A stretch of 64,000 bases of DNA from Carnegiea gigantea (taxonomy: Eukaryota; Streptophyta; Magnoliopsida; Caryophyllales; Cactaceae). This document shows positions 1-11,893 of this stretch, piece by piece (within the stretch, counting starts at the first letter, position 1; the number at the start of each line of letters is the position of its first letter). Under the pieces are notes generated by a model. The model worked only from the letters and a program-made list of their open reading frames with translations. It was not told the DNA's origin and ran no database searches. The stretch spans positions 382,001 to 446,000 of the forward strand of contig JAKOGI010000341.1 in the NCBI GenBank assembly GCA_029747015.1, in the 5' to 3' direction. The position numbers and the translations under genes were made by a program.

Positions 1-431
1 TTTTCGAAAATTTTGTGGATGTGTGATCCGTGGAGATGTGTACTTTGTGTACTCCGGGCGTGTGGCCCGTTGAGCGTGAGATTATCTTACTTACGTGTAT
101 GTATGTGTTTTCTACGATAATGTATGTAGCAAAGGCTCGGATATTGTCAATTGTTAGGCGGAACTCTGTCCGTTTCTTTTCAGAAATATGACTGTATGCA
201 AATAATTGTTCATTCACCTATATTTAACGTACACTAAATATATATGTCGCTGATGCAATCTTTTAGCGAATAAGTATGTCATCTATCCTCATGTTGGTGT
301 CTTTTGTGAGTATGTGTTAAACATGAGCACATATTATGAGTTATGTGAAAAAAACGACCACAACTGGGTTTTTTGGAAAACTAACACAATGCAATCGTAT
401 TATATGGTATTATTTGGAATTTCCCATGCAG

Positions 432-1720
432 CAACGATTCACATGGGATCCCGAGCATGAGGCTTTAGTCAGAAGAGAATGGCAACAGAAGGTGCGTGTA
501 AGGGTAAAAGACATAGTGAACAAGGTTGCGAGGGGCTCTCCGGACAAGTTCATTACTTGGATGACGGATGATCTTCGCGCGTCATTGCGACACAAGAGGG
601 AAAGCGATGAGGAATTCAAGAAGCGGTCTGAGAGGAACACGAAGAACAAGACAGAGGGACCGAAGGCAAAGATTGGGCACAGCCAGGGGTCAATATCAGC
701 GACAATGTGGGCAGACAGACTGGTATGAATATCTGAAACACTTGACAGGAATACGTTAATTTCATTTAGGAAGGCTACTCACGTAAACATATATATACTA
801 CTGTCTGTTAGGCGAAGCAATTGGGAAGAAGACCTTCTGCAGCTGAATTGTTTGTGACCACTCATTCAAAGGTTGATGAGAGTGGTCAACGGATTTGGTG
901 CGATGCTCACGCGCAGAGTGTTTATGTAAGTACTACATGATAGATATGTTTGATATGTACATTTGGACTTCTCTTACCACCCAGCTCACTTGATCCCCTT
1001 CCTTCAGTTATATTTATAGAAGTACTACATGATATACTCCGGATGTGTGATCCGTTGAGATGTGGATTTGGTGTACTCCGAGCGTGTGGCCCGTTGAGCT
1101 TGCGAATGTGTTATGTGGTTTTTATGTATAGCAGGGTATAAATTATGGCTATAAGCCTAGGATATTGTCAACTTTTAAGGGGAACTCTATCCGTTTCTTC
1201 CCATAAATGTCGTTTATTTTTTCTTTTTGATGGACTATTTCATTTCATCCCACTGATGCAGGACAAATATGAGCAACTGAAAGCAGGAACTGATGTGCAA
1301 GTGGGTTCAGCTGCAGATGATCACCTGTTCTTCAAGGCAAGTGGTGGCTGGAGTGAGAAGGGCACTATATACGGACTTGGAAGAGAGGGTCCTGCTATGT
1401 TTGAGAGACCGACGACGTCTAGGCGTACTAGCTGCAGCAATTCTTCTGCATATTCCTCTCCATTAGTTACGCAGCTACAGGATCAATTGCATACGACACA
1501 GAATGAGTTGTAGATCACTCAAGCTCGACTACATTCGATAGAAGAGGAGTTGAGGAGTACGAGGGAGGAGTTGAGTAGTACGAGGGAGGAGTTGGAAGCT
1601 GCAAAGAAGCAGTTGGATGACCAAAGAATAGGACTGCTGGAGTTAAATGCTCGGTTTGACAGCTTCTCGGCGCTCCTTGGCCACCCTACTCGTGCAGACA
1701 ACTCTCAATCGTCCTCGTAG
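432..1720 (+). pseudogene. CACTA-encoded Transposase_24-like protein, three 3' exons with one in-frame stop
   Basis: Three exons are supported: 432-722 after a CAG acceptor, 812-925 and 1262-1720. All junctions are GT-AG and phase 0. Exon 1 carries the family signature FTWDPEHEALVR followed by a basic helical stretch. Exon 2 holds the conserved block around LGRRPSAAELF. Exon 3 holds GxxYGLGREG and then a coiled coil of repeated EELRSTREEL-type heptads. A TAG at 1511-1513 interrupts exon 3, so this copy is probably inactive unless the stop is read through or is a sequencing error. Such proteins accompany CACTA transposases in plants; a DNA-binding or accessory role is inferred. The minus-strand gene at 62382-63931 is a relative with an exon of exactly the same length (291 bp). 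Confidence 0.75.
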
Positions 1721-1974
1721 GCTTAGGTACGTACCACATGTCAGGTGCATCACAAGTACATACATTGGGTTGTAAATATTTATATTTAGGTTGTGGAATT
1801 TTTTGGTGTATAATTGCTGTATCAATGACATTTGGAATGTAATTTAGATTTTGCCATATATAGTGGCACTTTTGCCGTCCAAAAATGTTGTACCAATTGT
1901 AGCATTTGAGAAAAAAATATAAATTGCAGGTTCAGGTGGAAAAACAAGCCAAAATTTTTTTTTAAAAAAAAATA

Positions 1975-2455
1975 TTTTAGAGACCGAAATAAATCGGTCT
2001 CCGGTAGAGACCGAACTGGGCGTGGTGGTCTCAAAAATCAAAATGGTTGGTCGCCCAAATTCCTGTCTCAGTCAGAGACCGAATGGTAGTGGTCTCCACT
2101 GGAGACCGAAATTTTTGGTCTCTGTTAGAGACCAAATTTCAGCGGTCTCAGTTAGAGACCAAATTATTTTGGTCTCTAGTGGAGACTAGGCCTGCTGGTC
2201 TCAAAAAGAGACCGCTAAATTTGGTCTCCAAGTGAGACCGGGTGAGGCCCAGTCTCGATTAGAGACCAAATTTATTTGGTTTCAAGGCGCGGTCTCTAGT
2301 GGAGACCAAACCGGAAAATTTGGTCTCCAATTTAAATTTGCGACCAATGACTTCGAGACCGGCCCCTTTTTAGTCTCAATTCGGTCTCTAAAAACAGATT
2401 GAGACCGAATTCTTTTATTTTGAAGACCGAAAATTTTCGGTCTCTAACCATGTGC
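1975..2455. repeat. CACTA subterminal repeat array (GAGACC/GGTCTC)
   Basis: Roughly two dozen copies of GAGACC or its complement GGTCTC occur in both orientations, often as short inverted pairs such as GAGACCGAAAT with ATTTCGGTCTC. CACTA elements carry such arrays near each end as binding sites for their accessory protein. This array lies directly inside the TIR at 2456-2467. Confidence 0.8.
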
Positions 2456-2467
2456 TTTCTTGTAGTG
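2456..2467 (+). repeat. CACTA terminal inverted repeat (right end)
   Basis: TTTCTTGTAGTG is the canonical inward-facing CACTA end. The three bases that follow (AAT) would be the target site duplication, but the partner copy is outside the window. Confidence 0.8.
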
Positions 2468-3434
2468 AATGGATGGAAAACTATTTTCCAAGGAAAATGA
2501 TTTTCCCCCTAATGGAGGAAAATGATGTCCTTTTTGAGAAGATAGGAAGTTGATTTTCTTCCTTCAACTCTTTGATGATATGGTCAGCTGAAATTTATGT
2601 GCAAATTCGATTATAACAGTTTCGATCAAAACTTGACTATCCGATGGGAAAAATTAAAATAAACTCAAATCTAAATTTTCAGCTCAAATTTCTTTGATTT
2701 GATCGTCATTTATCTCCACAACGACAATTTCATTGACATTTTTTGTCACTAAAACAATTCAGTTGGCTTGCCACTAAAACAATTTTAACGATTTGGATCA
2801 AAACTTGATCATCAGATAGAAAATAGTAAAATAAGCTCAAATTCAGATTTTGAGCTTGATATTCTTTTATTTGATCAACATTTTTTTACAACAACAATTT
2901 AATTGATATTTTTTGGCTCTTAAATAGTGCAATCAATATTTTTCACCACTAGAACAATTTCAATAGTTTAGATCAAAACTTGATCATTGGATAGGAAAGA
3001 TTAAAATATGCTCAAATTCATATTTTAAGTACGACATTACTTCATTTGGTCAATATTTTTCTCCACCACGATAATTCAATCAATATTTTTTTGCCACTTA
3101 AATAATTTAGCTGATATTTTTCCTCACTAAAATAATTTCAACGATTTATATCGAAACTTAATTATCCGAGAAGAAGTATTGAAAAAAACTCAAATATGAA
3201 TTTTAAACTCAAAATTCCTTCATTTGGTCAACATTTATCTCAACTATGACCATTCAATCAATATTTTTTGTCATTTAAATAATTCAGTTGATGTTTCTTC
3301 TTTTTCATGGAAAATGATTTATCTTATACCAAACAACGAAAATTGTGATATGAAAATCAATTTTCCTTGAAAAAATATTTTCTACAGAAAATAATTTCCC
3401 GAAAAAAACCATTTTTCTTTCAACCAAACACTAT
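2468..3434. mobile_element. Foldback or MITE-type element, left arm truncated
   Basis: The left part begins with a GGAAAACTATTTTCC-type palindrome. The right part holds its counterpart and ends in a CCAAACACTATC terminus. Reverse-complementing the right arm gives GATAGTGTTTGGTTG and then GGAAA-rich sequence, matching the left arm except for its missing outermost bases. The CACTA element ends exactly where those bases should begin. The interior is a tandem array without an ORF. The superfamily (hAT or Mutator) cannot be assigned because no target duplication is visible. Confidence 0.6.
2620..3330. repeat. About four tandem copies of a 175-bp unit
   Basis: A GATCAAAACTTGATC-like segment recurs at 2624, 2796, 2971 and about 3149 (spacings 172, 175 and about 178). 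Each is followed by the same succession of AT-rich blocks, including TCATTTGGTCAACATTT and TCACTAAAACAATT variants. The copies are diverged, so the array is old. It lies inside the foldback element. Confidence 0.7.
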
Positions 3435-4480
3435 CTTAATATAAATTCAGTGACTTAAATTGTCTCGGATGGCAACAAGAGGCAATAATAGACTCTCACA
3501 CCAGGCAGAGAAAGAATCTATAGTTTGTGCCTCCTATTCTAATTCACATAGAATAAGTAGAGTATAAAAAAATCTTTTAAATTTCGATCAATTTCTAGTT
3601 TAGTAAGAAAAAGGAAGACGAATATGAATATATTTGCATGTCCAGGTGGTCAATAGCATAAAAGGTTGAAGGTATGGTGGCCATGGTGGTGGAATAATGG
3701 AGATAATCCCGAGTTCTTGGACTATTTTACCATTGTGTTTTCTATATGTTTATATTCCATCACCCTGTTTTTCTTTTGTTCTTTGCTACCCTTCATTTTA
3801 TGATTGAGAGTTTAACTACCATTACTGAATCTGTTGACCAGCTCTTACTGGTGATGCCTTTATTTTTCTTTTAATTTTAATATTTGAGCAATTGGAAAAT
3901 GTTTAGTGGGGAAGGTGAAAGCAAAACCCAGAATCATGTCCAGGCTCTCTCCGGTATTGCTAGAAAATCCTTCCCCTACTTCTTCTCTCTTTGCACTGCG
4001 AATCCTAGGGTAGAATTCGGAGAATTTGAAGTGGCAGCTGGTAATCTAACTCCACTTCTTCGACATGTTATGGAGGCAATCATCGTTAAGGTAAAATATG
4101 TCATCTTTAGGTAATGTTTAGGGTTTTGCAAGGGTTTATGAAAAATTAGGTTGAAATGAACAAACCGACTCTGATTTAGGATCGCTAGAGACTTTTTTTT
4201 TGAACGAAATTTGCACTTGTTTTCATTGTGAATGTATGGAATGTGGTAAATGTAACGAAAAAGGCCAAAAATGTGCATTTTAAATATGTAGAGTGCATTA
4301 TTTGTATCTCTTTACCCTTAAACCATGTACTCGATGCTTGATTATGGTGTGTGGAAGTTTTTTTTTTTTTTTTTTGGTGTTATAGGATAATCTAAAATTG
4401 CATGCTGATGTGGGCTTGAATGTAATGACTTGTGAAATTGCAGAACCTAAAGAGGCAGCTAATTTGCATGCCTATTATAG
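3435..4480. other. No recognisable gene
   Basis: AT-rich sequence with short chance ORFs and a poly-T run near 4360-4374. An ORF fragment at 3884-4114 has no recognisable domain. It may be 5' flanking sequence of the Mutator-like relic that follows. Confidence 0.4.
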
Positions 4481-5975
4481 GGGGTGCGTTTGTGAGGACT
4501 TGCTATTTAGTGTATAGTGAAATGGAGATGAATGTAGATTGAACCAGATAAGTGTTTGGGACATAAAGGACAGAGTGAACAAAATATACCTAACTAAGCG
4601 TAATGATGATGAATCCCTTGTTCCTATTGCAAATGATGATGATGTGCATCTCCATGTTGATTTGTTGAGTAAAAGAACCATTTATATGCTTGTATACGGA
4701 GCATCCAGATGATGATAATGGGTTACAAATGGCAAATGTTCTACATAAACTCAGCCAAATTGGCAGCATTCAAGTGGGTGGATTAGAAATCAGGGGCGAA
4801 GTTGAGTTCTTGATTGATTCTGGTATTGAATCTGATGATGATGATGGTGACGTTGAAATCATGAAAGAAACATCTGAAAGGAAAAGGAAACAAAACAAAA
4901 GTTGGCAGAATTGGAAAAGAAGCATTGCACAAGTGATGGAGCCGGGCCTAATGGTGTAGAAAATTTGCTTGATGATGAAATAAACGAGACCACCTATGAT
5001 TCTAATAATGATGATCGTCCAAGTGAATCAGAGGATACGGAAAACGATGGAACCAAACTTAGGAGAATGAGAATCTGCCACCCTAAGTTTAATCCAAATG
5101 TGAGAGGCAAGTGTGTTCAATTGTTGGTGGGTCTCAAGTTTGCAGATAAACTTTAGCTCAAGAATGCCTGAGAGGATTGCAAAATCCCTTAATAGCTATT
5201 GCAGTAAAATCACCGCTAGTGAAAAGGATAGGTTCTAAGCTAGATGTTTTAGAGATGGGTGTAAGTTGGGCTTCTAGTTGCAGCAATGAGCAATCCTTTC
5301 AAATAAGGAACATTAAAGAAAACACAATTGCTTACCTTTTAGCTTCACGATGGGAAAAAGGAGAATAAAAAGTAGCTAAGTAGCTAAAAGGTACATGCAG
5401 ACATTTAGGTTGCTACCAAATATCAAACCAAGAGTCTGGAAAGCCACGGCTGATGAGCACCTACATAGCAACGTAAGAATCAAAACGTGTCAACTACCTG
5501 GGAAAAAGACTGTTGCTAAAATTATAGGCAGCTAAAATGGACAATTTGGCATGCTACACGAGAATATATGCACATGAGGTGTACAACAAAAACCCACTGA
5601 GCACTATCATAGTTGCAACCGATCAAAATAAAAATGATCAATTTGTAGGTAAATGCATTTATCTTATCCAATTAAAGCAAGGCTTTGTAGAGGAAAGTAG
5701 ACCCGTTCTGTCTCTTGATGGAGGCTACATCAAGCGCCCTTAGAAAGGGCAAATACTCGTTGTTGTAGGTCAAGAGACTCAAGATAGCAATAATCAAATA
5801 TATTCGACTGCATGGGCTATTTGTGAAAAGGAAAATGGATTCCACTATAGTTGGTTTGTTAGATTGCTTGCAATTGATATGCAAATGATAGATAACCTTT
5901 ATTGGACCATTATTTTTGATCAATAGAAGGGATTAGTTGCCTCCATAAAGGACATCGATCTTCCCACAATCGGGG
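4481..5975 (+). pseudogene. Mutator-like (MULE/MuDR) transposase relic
   Basis: Read across several frames, the order of conserved blocks is that of plant MULE transposases. First comes an N-terminal segment resembling 'WDIKDRVNKIYL...DDDVHLHVDLL' (about 4560-4670). Then there is an acidic linker rich in Asp/Glu (4690-5080), followed by a zinc-binding/MuDR-type block with RYMQTFRLLPNIKPRVWKA (about 5389-5450). The start of the DDE core follows, with LSLDGGYIK at about 5710-5735 (first catalytic Asp) and FDQ..KGLV near 5917 (second Asp region). Frameshifts and stops are numerous, and the last catalytic Glu, the SWIM zinc finger and the terminal repeats were not found. It cannot encode a working enzyme. 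Confidence 0.65.
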
Positions 5976-6836
5976 CACAGGGTATGTCCAAGACATGTAT
6001 GCGCAAACTTAAGCATAGGGTATGTCCAAGACAAATATTCAATTCTTCATATAAAATGTGTACAATTTTGCACAAATTTATAGTTGTGTACCATTTAATT
6101 TTTTACAATTACTTTGCAACTGCTTATAACTTTTTGCAGTTCTTTTTTCCTTTTAAATTCCTCATAGCTTAACCATATACCTGCAGCCCTAAGTAGCATG
6201 AATGCCTTGTCGTCTAAGTACTGTTCTCTGTGGAAGAACTTGCTTGAGGCACAATAGGCCTAGGACTTCGTTGAGTTTGACTGTTGAGCATGGGGTGTGT
6301 GCCTTTCTCCCTTAGGCTTCTTAACCCTATTGGGCCATTCATGGATAGGTCAGTTGGTTGCCTTGATTAACTATCCCAAAAACTTTTTAGTCTAATTCAA
6401 AATTTGAGAATAGTAGTTAGAATTTGCTTGAGATTACTGAATTATGTATAACATATAGCTGGATTTATATTTGCTGATTTTGAGTTTTCATTACATGTAT
6501 TTTACAACAACTAGATGGAGCAGTAACACCCGCTGTAAGATCTTATTATAGGTGGTGTTGAGGACGTCATGGGCGTTAGATCGTAGCCGACTCACAAGTT
6601 CAAGAGTCATAGAGAGGCAATCAGGAAACACTTTCACAAGGCTCATGTTGCTTATACTGGATCCTATCTCAGTTGAGATGTTGAGGAAACTTTTAATGTT
6701 AAAATATGGCAGAAACAATATTATTGTAGAATTGTAGTGTTCATAACAGGAGTTACCGACGGTGGCTAAACATACGGACATGGGACTTGAGTTTATGTTT
6801 TGGAAATTAATTGTATATCATCCAAAGGTTTGTTTT
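5976..6836. other. No recognisable gene
   Basis: Low-complexity, AT-rich sequence. Open frames at 6491-6781 on both strands lack recognisable motifs. Near 5984-6040 a segment with 'cttaagcatagggtatgtccaagaca' repeats part of the adjacent sequence, possibly a small local duplication at the end of the MULE relic. Confidence 0.35.
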
Positions 6837-6940
6837 TGTAACACCCCGAAATTTTTGTTACTTATTTTGAATTATGTGTAATATATAAATTATGTGTATG
6901 TTGTACCTATTTTATTTTAGGCAGATGTGTGTGTTTTACA

Positions 6941-6952
6941 TTGTTGTTGTTG

Positions 6953-6991
<39 letters not shown>
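6941..6991. repeat. (TTG)n/(TTA)n microsatellite
   Basis: A run of TTG triplets passes into a run of TTA triplets within the LTR arm. Confidence 0.9.
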
Positions 6992-6992
<1 letters not shown>

Positions 6993-7206
6993 GATGTTTT
7001 TGGGAGTGATTAGAAAATACTACCCATTTAGTAATTGTGCCCCAAAAAAAAAAAAGGAATGAAGAGTCAAAAAAGGGGACTTGACCCAAAAAAAAGGAAA
7101 AAGAAAATGGAGATCTTTTTTTTTAGTTTCACGTGATATTCATCAAAGGAGAGGGGGGCTTCTCTTGCTTTCTCAACCCCAACCACTGACACCACGCATA
7201 GAGAGG

Positions 7207-7276
7207 GAAGAGAGGAAAGAAGAAGAAGAAGAAGAAGAAGAAGAGAAGGAGGAGAAGAAGAAGAAGAAGAAGAGAA
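7207..7276. repeat. GAA/GAG-rich microsatellite in LTR leader
   Basis: Repeated GAA and GAG triplets lie just before the conserved GTGAGTA donor-like site. The same tract appears reverse-complemented in the other two LTR copies (11413-11565 and 15189-15290). Confidence 0.9.
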
Positions 7277-8643
7277 GAAGTTTGGGTTTTGATTTTAATT
7301 TCAAGTTAAGGTGAGTAATTTTTACCTTCTCTACACTTAAAACTGATTAGAAAAAGATTAATTTGAAGGTTTATGCTTGAATTTGGGAAATCAATTGAGA
7401 ATTGAAGCTATGAATTTGATGTTTTAAAGTTTAGTAGATTAAAACCCTAAATTCATTTGCTAGAAACCCACAGCCAAAATTGTATTGGTGATTTGTGATT
7501 TTAGGGTTATGTGAATGTTATAGGTTGATATTTATGTTGTGATTTTGTGCATATACATGCTAAACTATGGATTTTTGGATTGATTATTGGTATTGTATGA
7601 ACAATGGAATAGAAAAATAGTGGTTGAATTTTTGGATTTTGCACACGGCCTGCCACTGTTTGATTTATTGTGAATTATTGGCTGAGCGAAAACTTCTAAA
7701 AATTTTAGAGTAGGTTTCCATGTTGTTGGGCAATTTCTTGTAAAGATTCATGAATTTTAGATGCTTATTTTATGAGTTTCGAATTTTTGATTGAATCTGC
7801 CCTGTAAGTTCGTGCTGAAATTTGGTTAGTGTTTTGATTATTGCGAGCTATGGAGTTGGAGAAACATTATAAAATTTTTATTGTAGAATATTCATGTTTT
7901 TTGGCAGATTCATGTGAAGTTTCATAAATTTTGGATATGTACTTTGTGAGTTATAAATTTTTGATGAAACTGCCCTGTTTTAGTGTCAAAAGTTCAGTTG
8001 TTGTTTGAATTTTCTGGTAATTATTGGCTCGGCATAAAATTATGAAAATTTTAACATAGGTTCTCTATGATGTTTGTAAATTTTTTGGAAAGTTTTATGA
8101 ACTTTGGAGATGTACTTCATAAGTTGTGGACTTTTGATTGAAATTGTGCTGTTTTAAAGCATAATTCTTGGTACTGCTTCGATTATTATGGAGGACTGGC
8201 TCAGCATAAAATTATGAAAATATTATAGTGATGCATGATATTATTTTGTAATTGTTTGCAAATTTTTGTTCATGTTGGATGTGTATCCTTTGGGTTACGA
8301 ATTTTTGAGTGAAACGTTATTTTTGGTGTAATTATGGGTTATTCGTACGCATAAATTAAATAGTCATCACGTTTGTGATGATTTCACACATTATAATAGT
8401 AAAATGTGGTTATGAATTATTGGAAACTTCTGAAAAGTATTTTGAATGGAATTATGCTTTGTTTTGATGATGTTTTTGTTAAAATTGTGGAATTGAATTT
8501 CTTTGAAAATAAAAATGTGATTATATGATTTCATTAAGTACGTTTTTGGGGAAAGAGGTTCATGTCATATCAGAGGCGATTACAGAGCGTTCTAGAGCTA
8601 TGACCATAGAAGTAGTTGTCTTTATGTTTGGAGCTGTGTCTTC

Positions 8644-11600
8644 TATAAGCCCCCCCAAAAGGGGACGGACGCGTCACCACCGTGGATGCCTGATTAGGAA
8701 CATCCACAAGGCTATTTAAACTTCTTAACCACAACTAACCTTTTAATAGGCGATAGCAGTGGAAGCTCTTAGCGAAATCTGATAAAGTTCGGGAAGGTGA
8801 TTCTAAAACATGCATTACATATATACTTAAATCGTATCCATAATGTTCTTACACAAATGTAATCCCAAAAATACCTTCACACTTACATTTAATAAAGATA
8901 ACTCATAACATAAACAAATAATGAGGTCTACATTTCCAACTAAGTTCTTTGAAATTATTTCACAGCTAGCTAGTTCTCTCAATGCTTCTGTGGTCCCTTT
9001 TTGCTTCCAAAACCTGAAAAATGGTGAGGTTATGAGCTCCCCGAGCCCAGTGAATAACCCTTGCATTCCCCATTGTTATACTTTGCACATTGACCGATTA
9101 ACACATAATCACATAGTACACGTAACTTATGACATATAGACAGAACATATCATATAGCATATAGAAGGCGATAAGAGAACATGCTTATGTTCCATAAATT
9201 GAAATAAACTCATATATTTCATATCCAATGTGTTCCCAAATTTTACAAACACACACACACACATGTATGTCATGGGATGGGCAATTAGACTAACTTAGTC
9301 ATACTTGTCCCATATCAAGTACGTTTCAAGGACTCTCGTTTTCACTTAAGTCCCTGAACAAATTCTACTCTTAGTCTATTCACTAAATTAACCATGGTTA
9401 TCCCATACCAACTATGTCATTTGGCTCCTAATCCTCATTGAAGTCCAAAAGAAAGCAAAGCCTGCTAAATCATGCTAATGGCCAGTCCGTAACCATACTT
9501 AATACATACATAAAGCATATTCCATTCAAAAGTCCACATACGTACTTTAAACACATAATATATTTCTTTAAATATATTTATCGATCAAAATTTCATAAAT
9601 ATTTTGAATGATTCTTCAAATCCAAAACCAAGTCCAAATCCAAACCAAAATCAATTTCATAACATATCTAGAGTCCAAATCCAACGCCAAAATCAATTTC
9701 ATAACCTATCACATATTCTTTGACTAAATGCAAGCCTTTTTAGTTTAGGGGAAATCAACTCATGACTCACACAAAGAACCATCACAACATAGGGGTGACA
9801 AACACATCCTGGTGGGCCAGCTATGGCTCATTCATATGATACCAACTAATGGTGGACCAGCGGCAACTCATTCATATGATACCAACCAGGCACCCAACGC
9901 TCTAAAGTATGTAGAGGTTCTCAAATCACAAACTGATGGGTCACATTTACATCCTGGAGTACCAGGGACCCATATAGCTCCCACATAACACAAACTGAAG
10001 AGCCAATTAGCGGACTGGATAGTGCCCACTCAAGGTACCAACAAATGACTCACATAGCTCCAAACACAAAGATAACTACTTCTATGTTCATAACTCTAGA
10101 ACGCTCTGTAATAACCTCAGACAAGACATGAGCTTCTTTTCCTAAAAACATAACTTAATAAAATCATATAATCACATTTTTATTTTCAAAGAAATTCAAT
10201 TCCACAATTTTAACAAAAACATCATCAAAATAGAGCATAATTTCACTCAAAATACTTTTCATAAGTTTCCAATAATTCATAACCATATTTTACTGTTATA
10301 ATACGTGAAATCATCACAAGCGTGATGACTATTTAATTTATGTGTACGAATAACCCATAATTATACCAAAAATAACGTTTCATTCAAAAATTCGTAACTC
10401 AAAGAATACACATCCAATATGATCAAAAATTTGCAAACAATTATAGAATAATATCATGCATTCACTATAATATTTTTATAATTTTATGCTGAGCAAGTCC
10501 TCCATAATAATCGAAATAGTACCAAGAATTATGCTTTAAAACAGCACAATTTCAATCAAAAATCCACAACTCATGAAGTACATCTCCAAAGTTCATAAAA
10601 CTTTTCAGAAAATTTACAAACATCATAGAGAACCTATGTTAAAATTTTCACAATTTTATACCAAGCCAATAATTACTAGAAAATTCAGATAACAACCGAA
10701 CTTTGGGCACTAAAACAGGGCAGTTCCATCAAAAATTCATAACTCACAAAGGACATATCCAAAATTTAGAAACTTCACATGAAACTTCCAAATAACATGA
10801 ATATTCTATAGTAAAAATTTTATAATTTTTCTCCAACTCAATAGCTCACAATAATCAAAATACTAACCGAATTTTAGCACAAATTTACAGGGCATGTTCA
10901 ATCAAAAATTGATAACTCATAAAATAAGCATCTAAAATTCATAAACATTTACAAACAATTGCCCAACAACATAAGGAACCTACAGTAAAAATTTCAGAAC
11001 TCTTAGCTCAACCAATAATTCACAAAAAATCAAATAATGGCAGGCTGTGTGCAAAATCTGAAAATTCAACCTCTATTTTTCTATTCTCTGGTTCATCCAA
11101 TACCAATAATCAATCCAAAAAACTATAGTTTAGCATATATATGCACAAAATCACGATATAAATATCAATCCACAACATTCACACAACCCTAAAATCACAA
11201 ATCACCAATACAATTTTGGTTGTGGGTTTCTAACAAATGAATTTAGGGTTTTAATCTACTAAACTTTAAAACATCAAATTCATAGCTTTAATTCCCAATT
11301 GATTGCTCAAATTTAAGCATAAATCTTCAAATTAATCTTGTCCTAATCAATTTTAAGGGTAGAGAAGGTAAAAACTACTCACCTTAACTTGAAATCAAAA
11401 TCAAAACCCAAACTTCTTCTCTTCTTCTTCTTCTTCTTCTTCTTCTTCTCTTCTTCTTCTTCTTCTTCTTCTTCTCCTTCTCTTCTTCTTCTTCTTCTTC
11501 TTCTTCTTCTTCTTCTTCTTCTTCTTCTTCTTCTTCTTCTTCTCCTCCTCCTCCTCTTCCCTCTCTATGCATGCTGTGAGTGCTTGGGGTTGAGAAAGCA

Positions 11601-11893
11601 AGAGGAGCCCCCCTCCCCTTTGATGAATATCATGTGAAACTAAAAAAAAAAAAGATCCCCCTTTTCTTTTTCCTTTTTTTTGGGTCAAGCCCCTTTTTTT
11701 GACTCTTCATTCCATTTTTTTTTTTTTTTTGCACAATTACTAAATGAGTAATATTTTCTAATCACTCCCAAAAATATGATAATAATAATAATATAAAACA
11801 CACATATGTGCCTAAAATAAAATAGGTAACATACACATAAGTTACATATTGCACATAATTCAAAATAAGTAACAAAAATTTCGGGATGTTACA
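8644..11893 (-). mobile_element. Full-length LTR in reverse orientation (arm 2)
   Basis: About 3.25 kb, running from TATAAGCCCC (expected TGTAATGCCCC) to TTTCGGGATGTTACA. Its outer 1.8 kb is the inverted counterpart of 6837-8638. Its full length parallels the 3000-bp solo LTR at 12630-15629, which has the same orientation. The bases just outside the composite are GTTTT (6832-6836) and GTTTC (11894-11898), a 4-of-5 match. That suggests 6837-11893 entered as one unit. No pol sequence is present. Confidence 0.68.
11413..11565. repeat. (CTT)n/(CTC)n microsatellite
   Basis: A long run of CTT units ends in CTC units. It is the counterpart of the GAA tract in the opposite LTR arm but is roughly twice as long. 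It creates spurious poly-Glu/Lys, poly-Leu and poly-Ser reading frames that are not genes. Confidence 0.9.

Larger units (their letters stand above)
1..2467 (+). mobile_element. CACTA (En/Spm) transposon, 3' portion
   Basis: A spliced plant transposase-type gene is followed by a dense subterminal array of GAGACC/GGTCTC motifs. The unit ends in TTTCTTGTAGTG, the reverse complement of the CACTACAAGAAA terminus typical of CACTA elements. The 5' end and the main transposase lie left of the window. The sequence just outside the terminus resembles the inner part of a foldback-element arm, so this transposon probably jumped into that arm. Its other target-site copy is not visible. Confidence 0.82.
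6837..8638 (+). mobile_element. Partial long LTR (arm 1 of an inverted LTR pair)
   Basis: The segment begins with TGTAACACCCCGAAATTT, a terminus common in Ty3/Gypsy LTRs. It has a (TTG)n(TTA)n tract, a GAA-rich purine tract at 7207-7276, a possible splice donor AAGGTGAGTA at about 7309-7318, and then a long AT-rich body without ORFs. The reverse complement of 10050-11893 matches it nearly throughout. Homology stops after GGAGCTGTGT near 8638, and the sequence then switches to the opposite-strand LTR that starts at about 8644. Confidence 0.7.

Noticed and set aside
11384..11688. Long reading frames rich in Glu/Lys or Leu/Ser
   Set aside because: They are translations of the CTT/CTC microsatellite in the LTR, not proteins. 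The same holds for 7081-7314 and 15155-15355.
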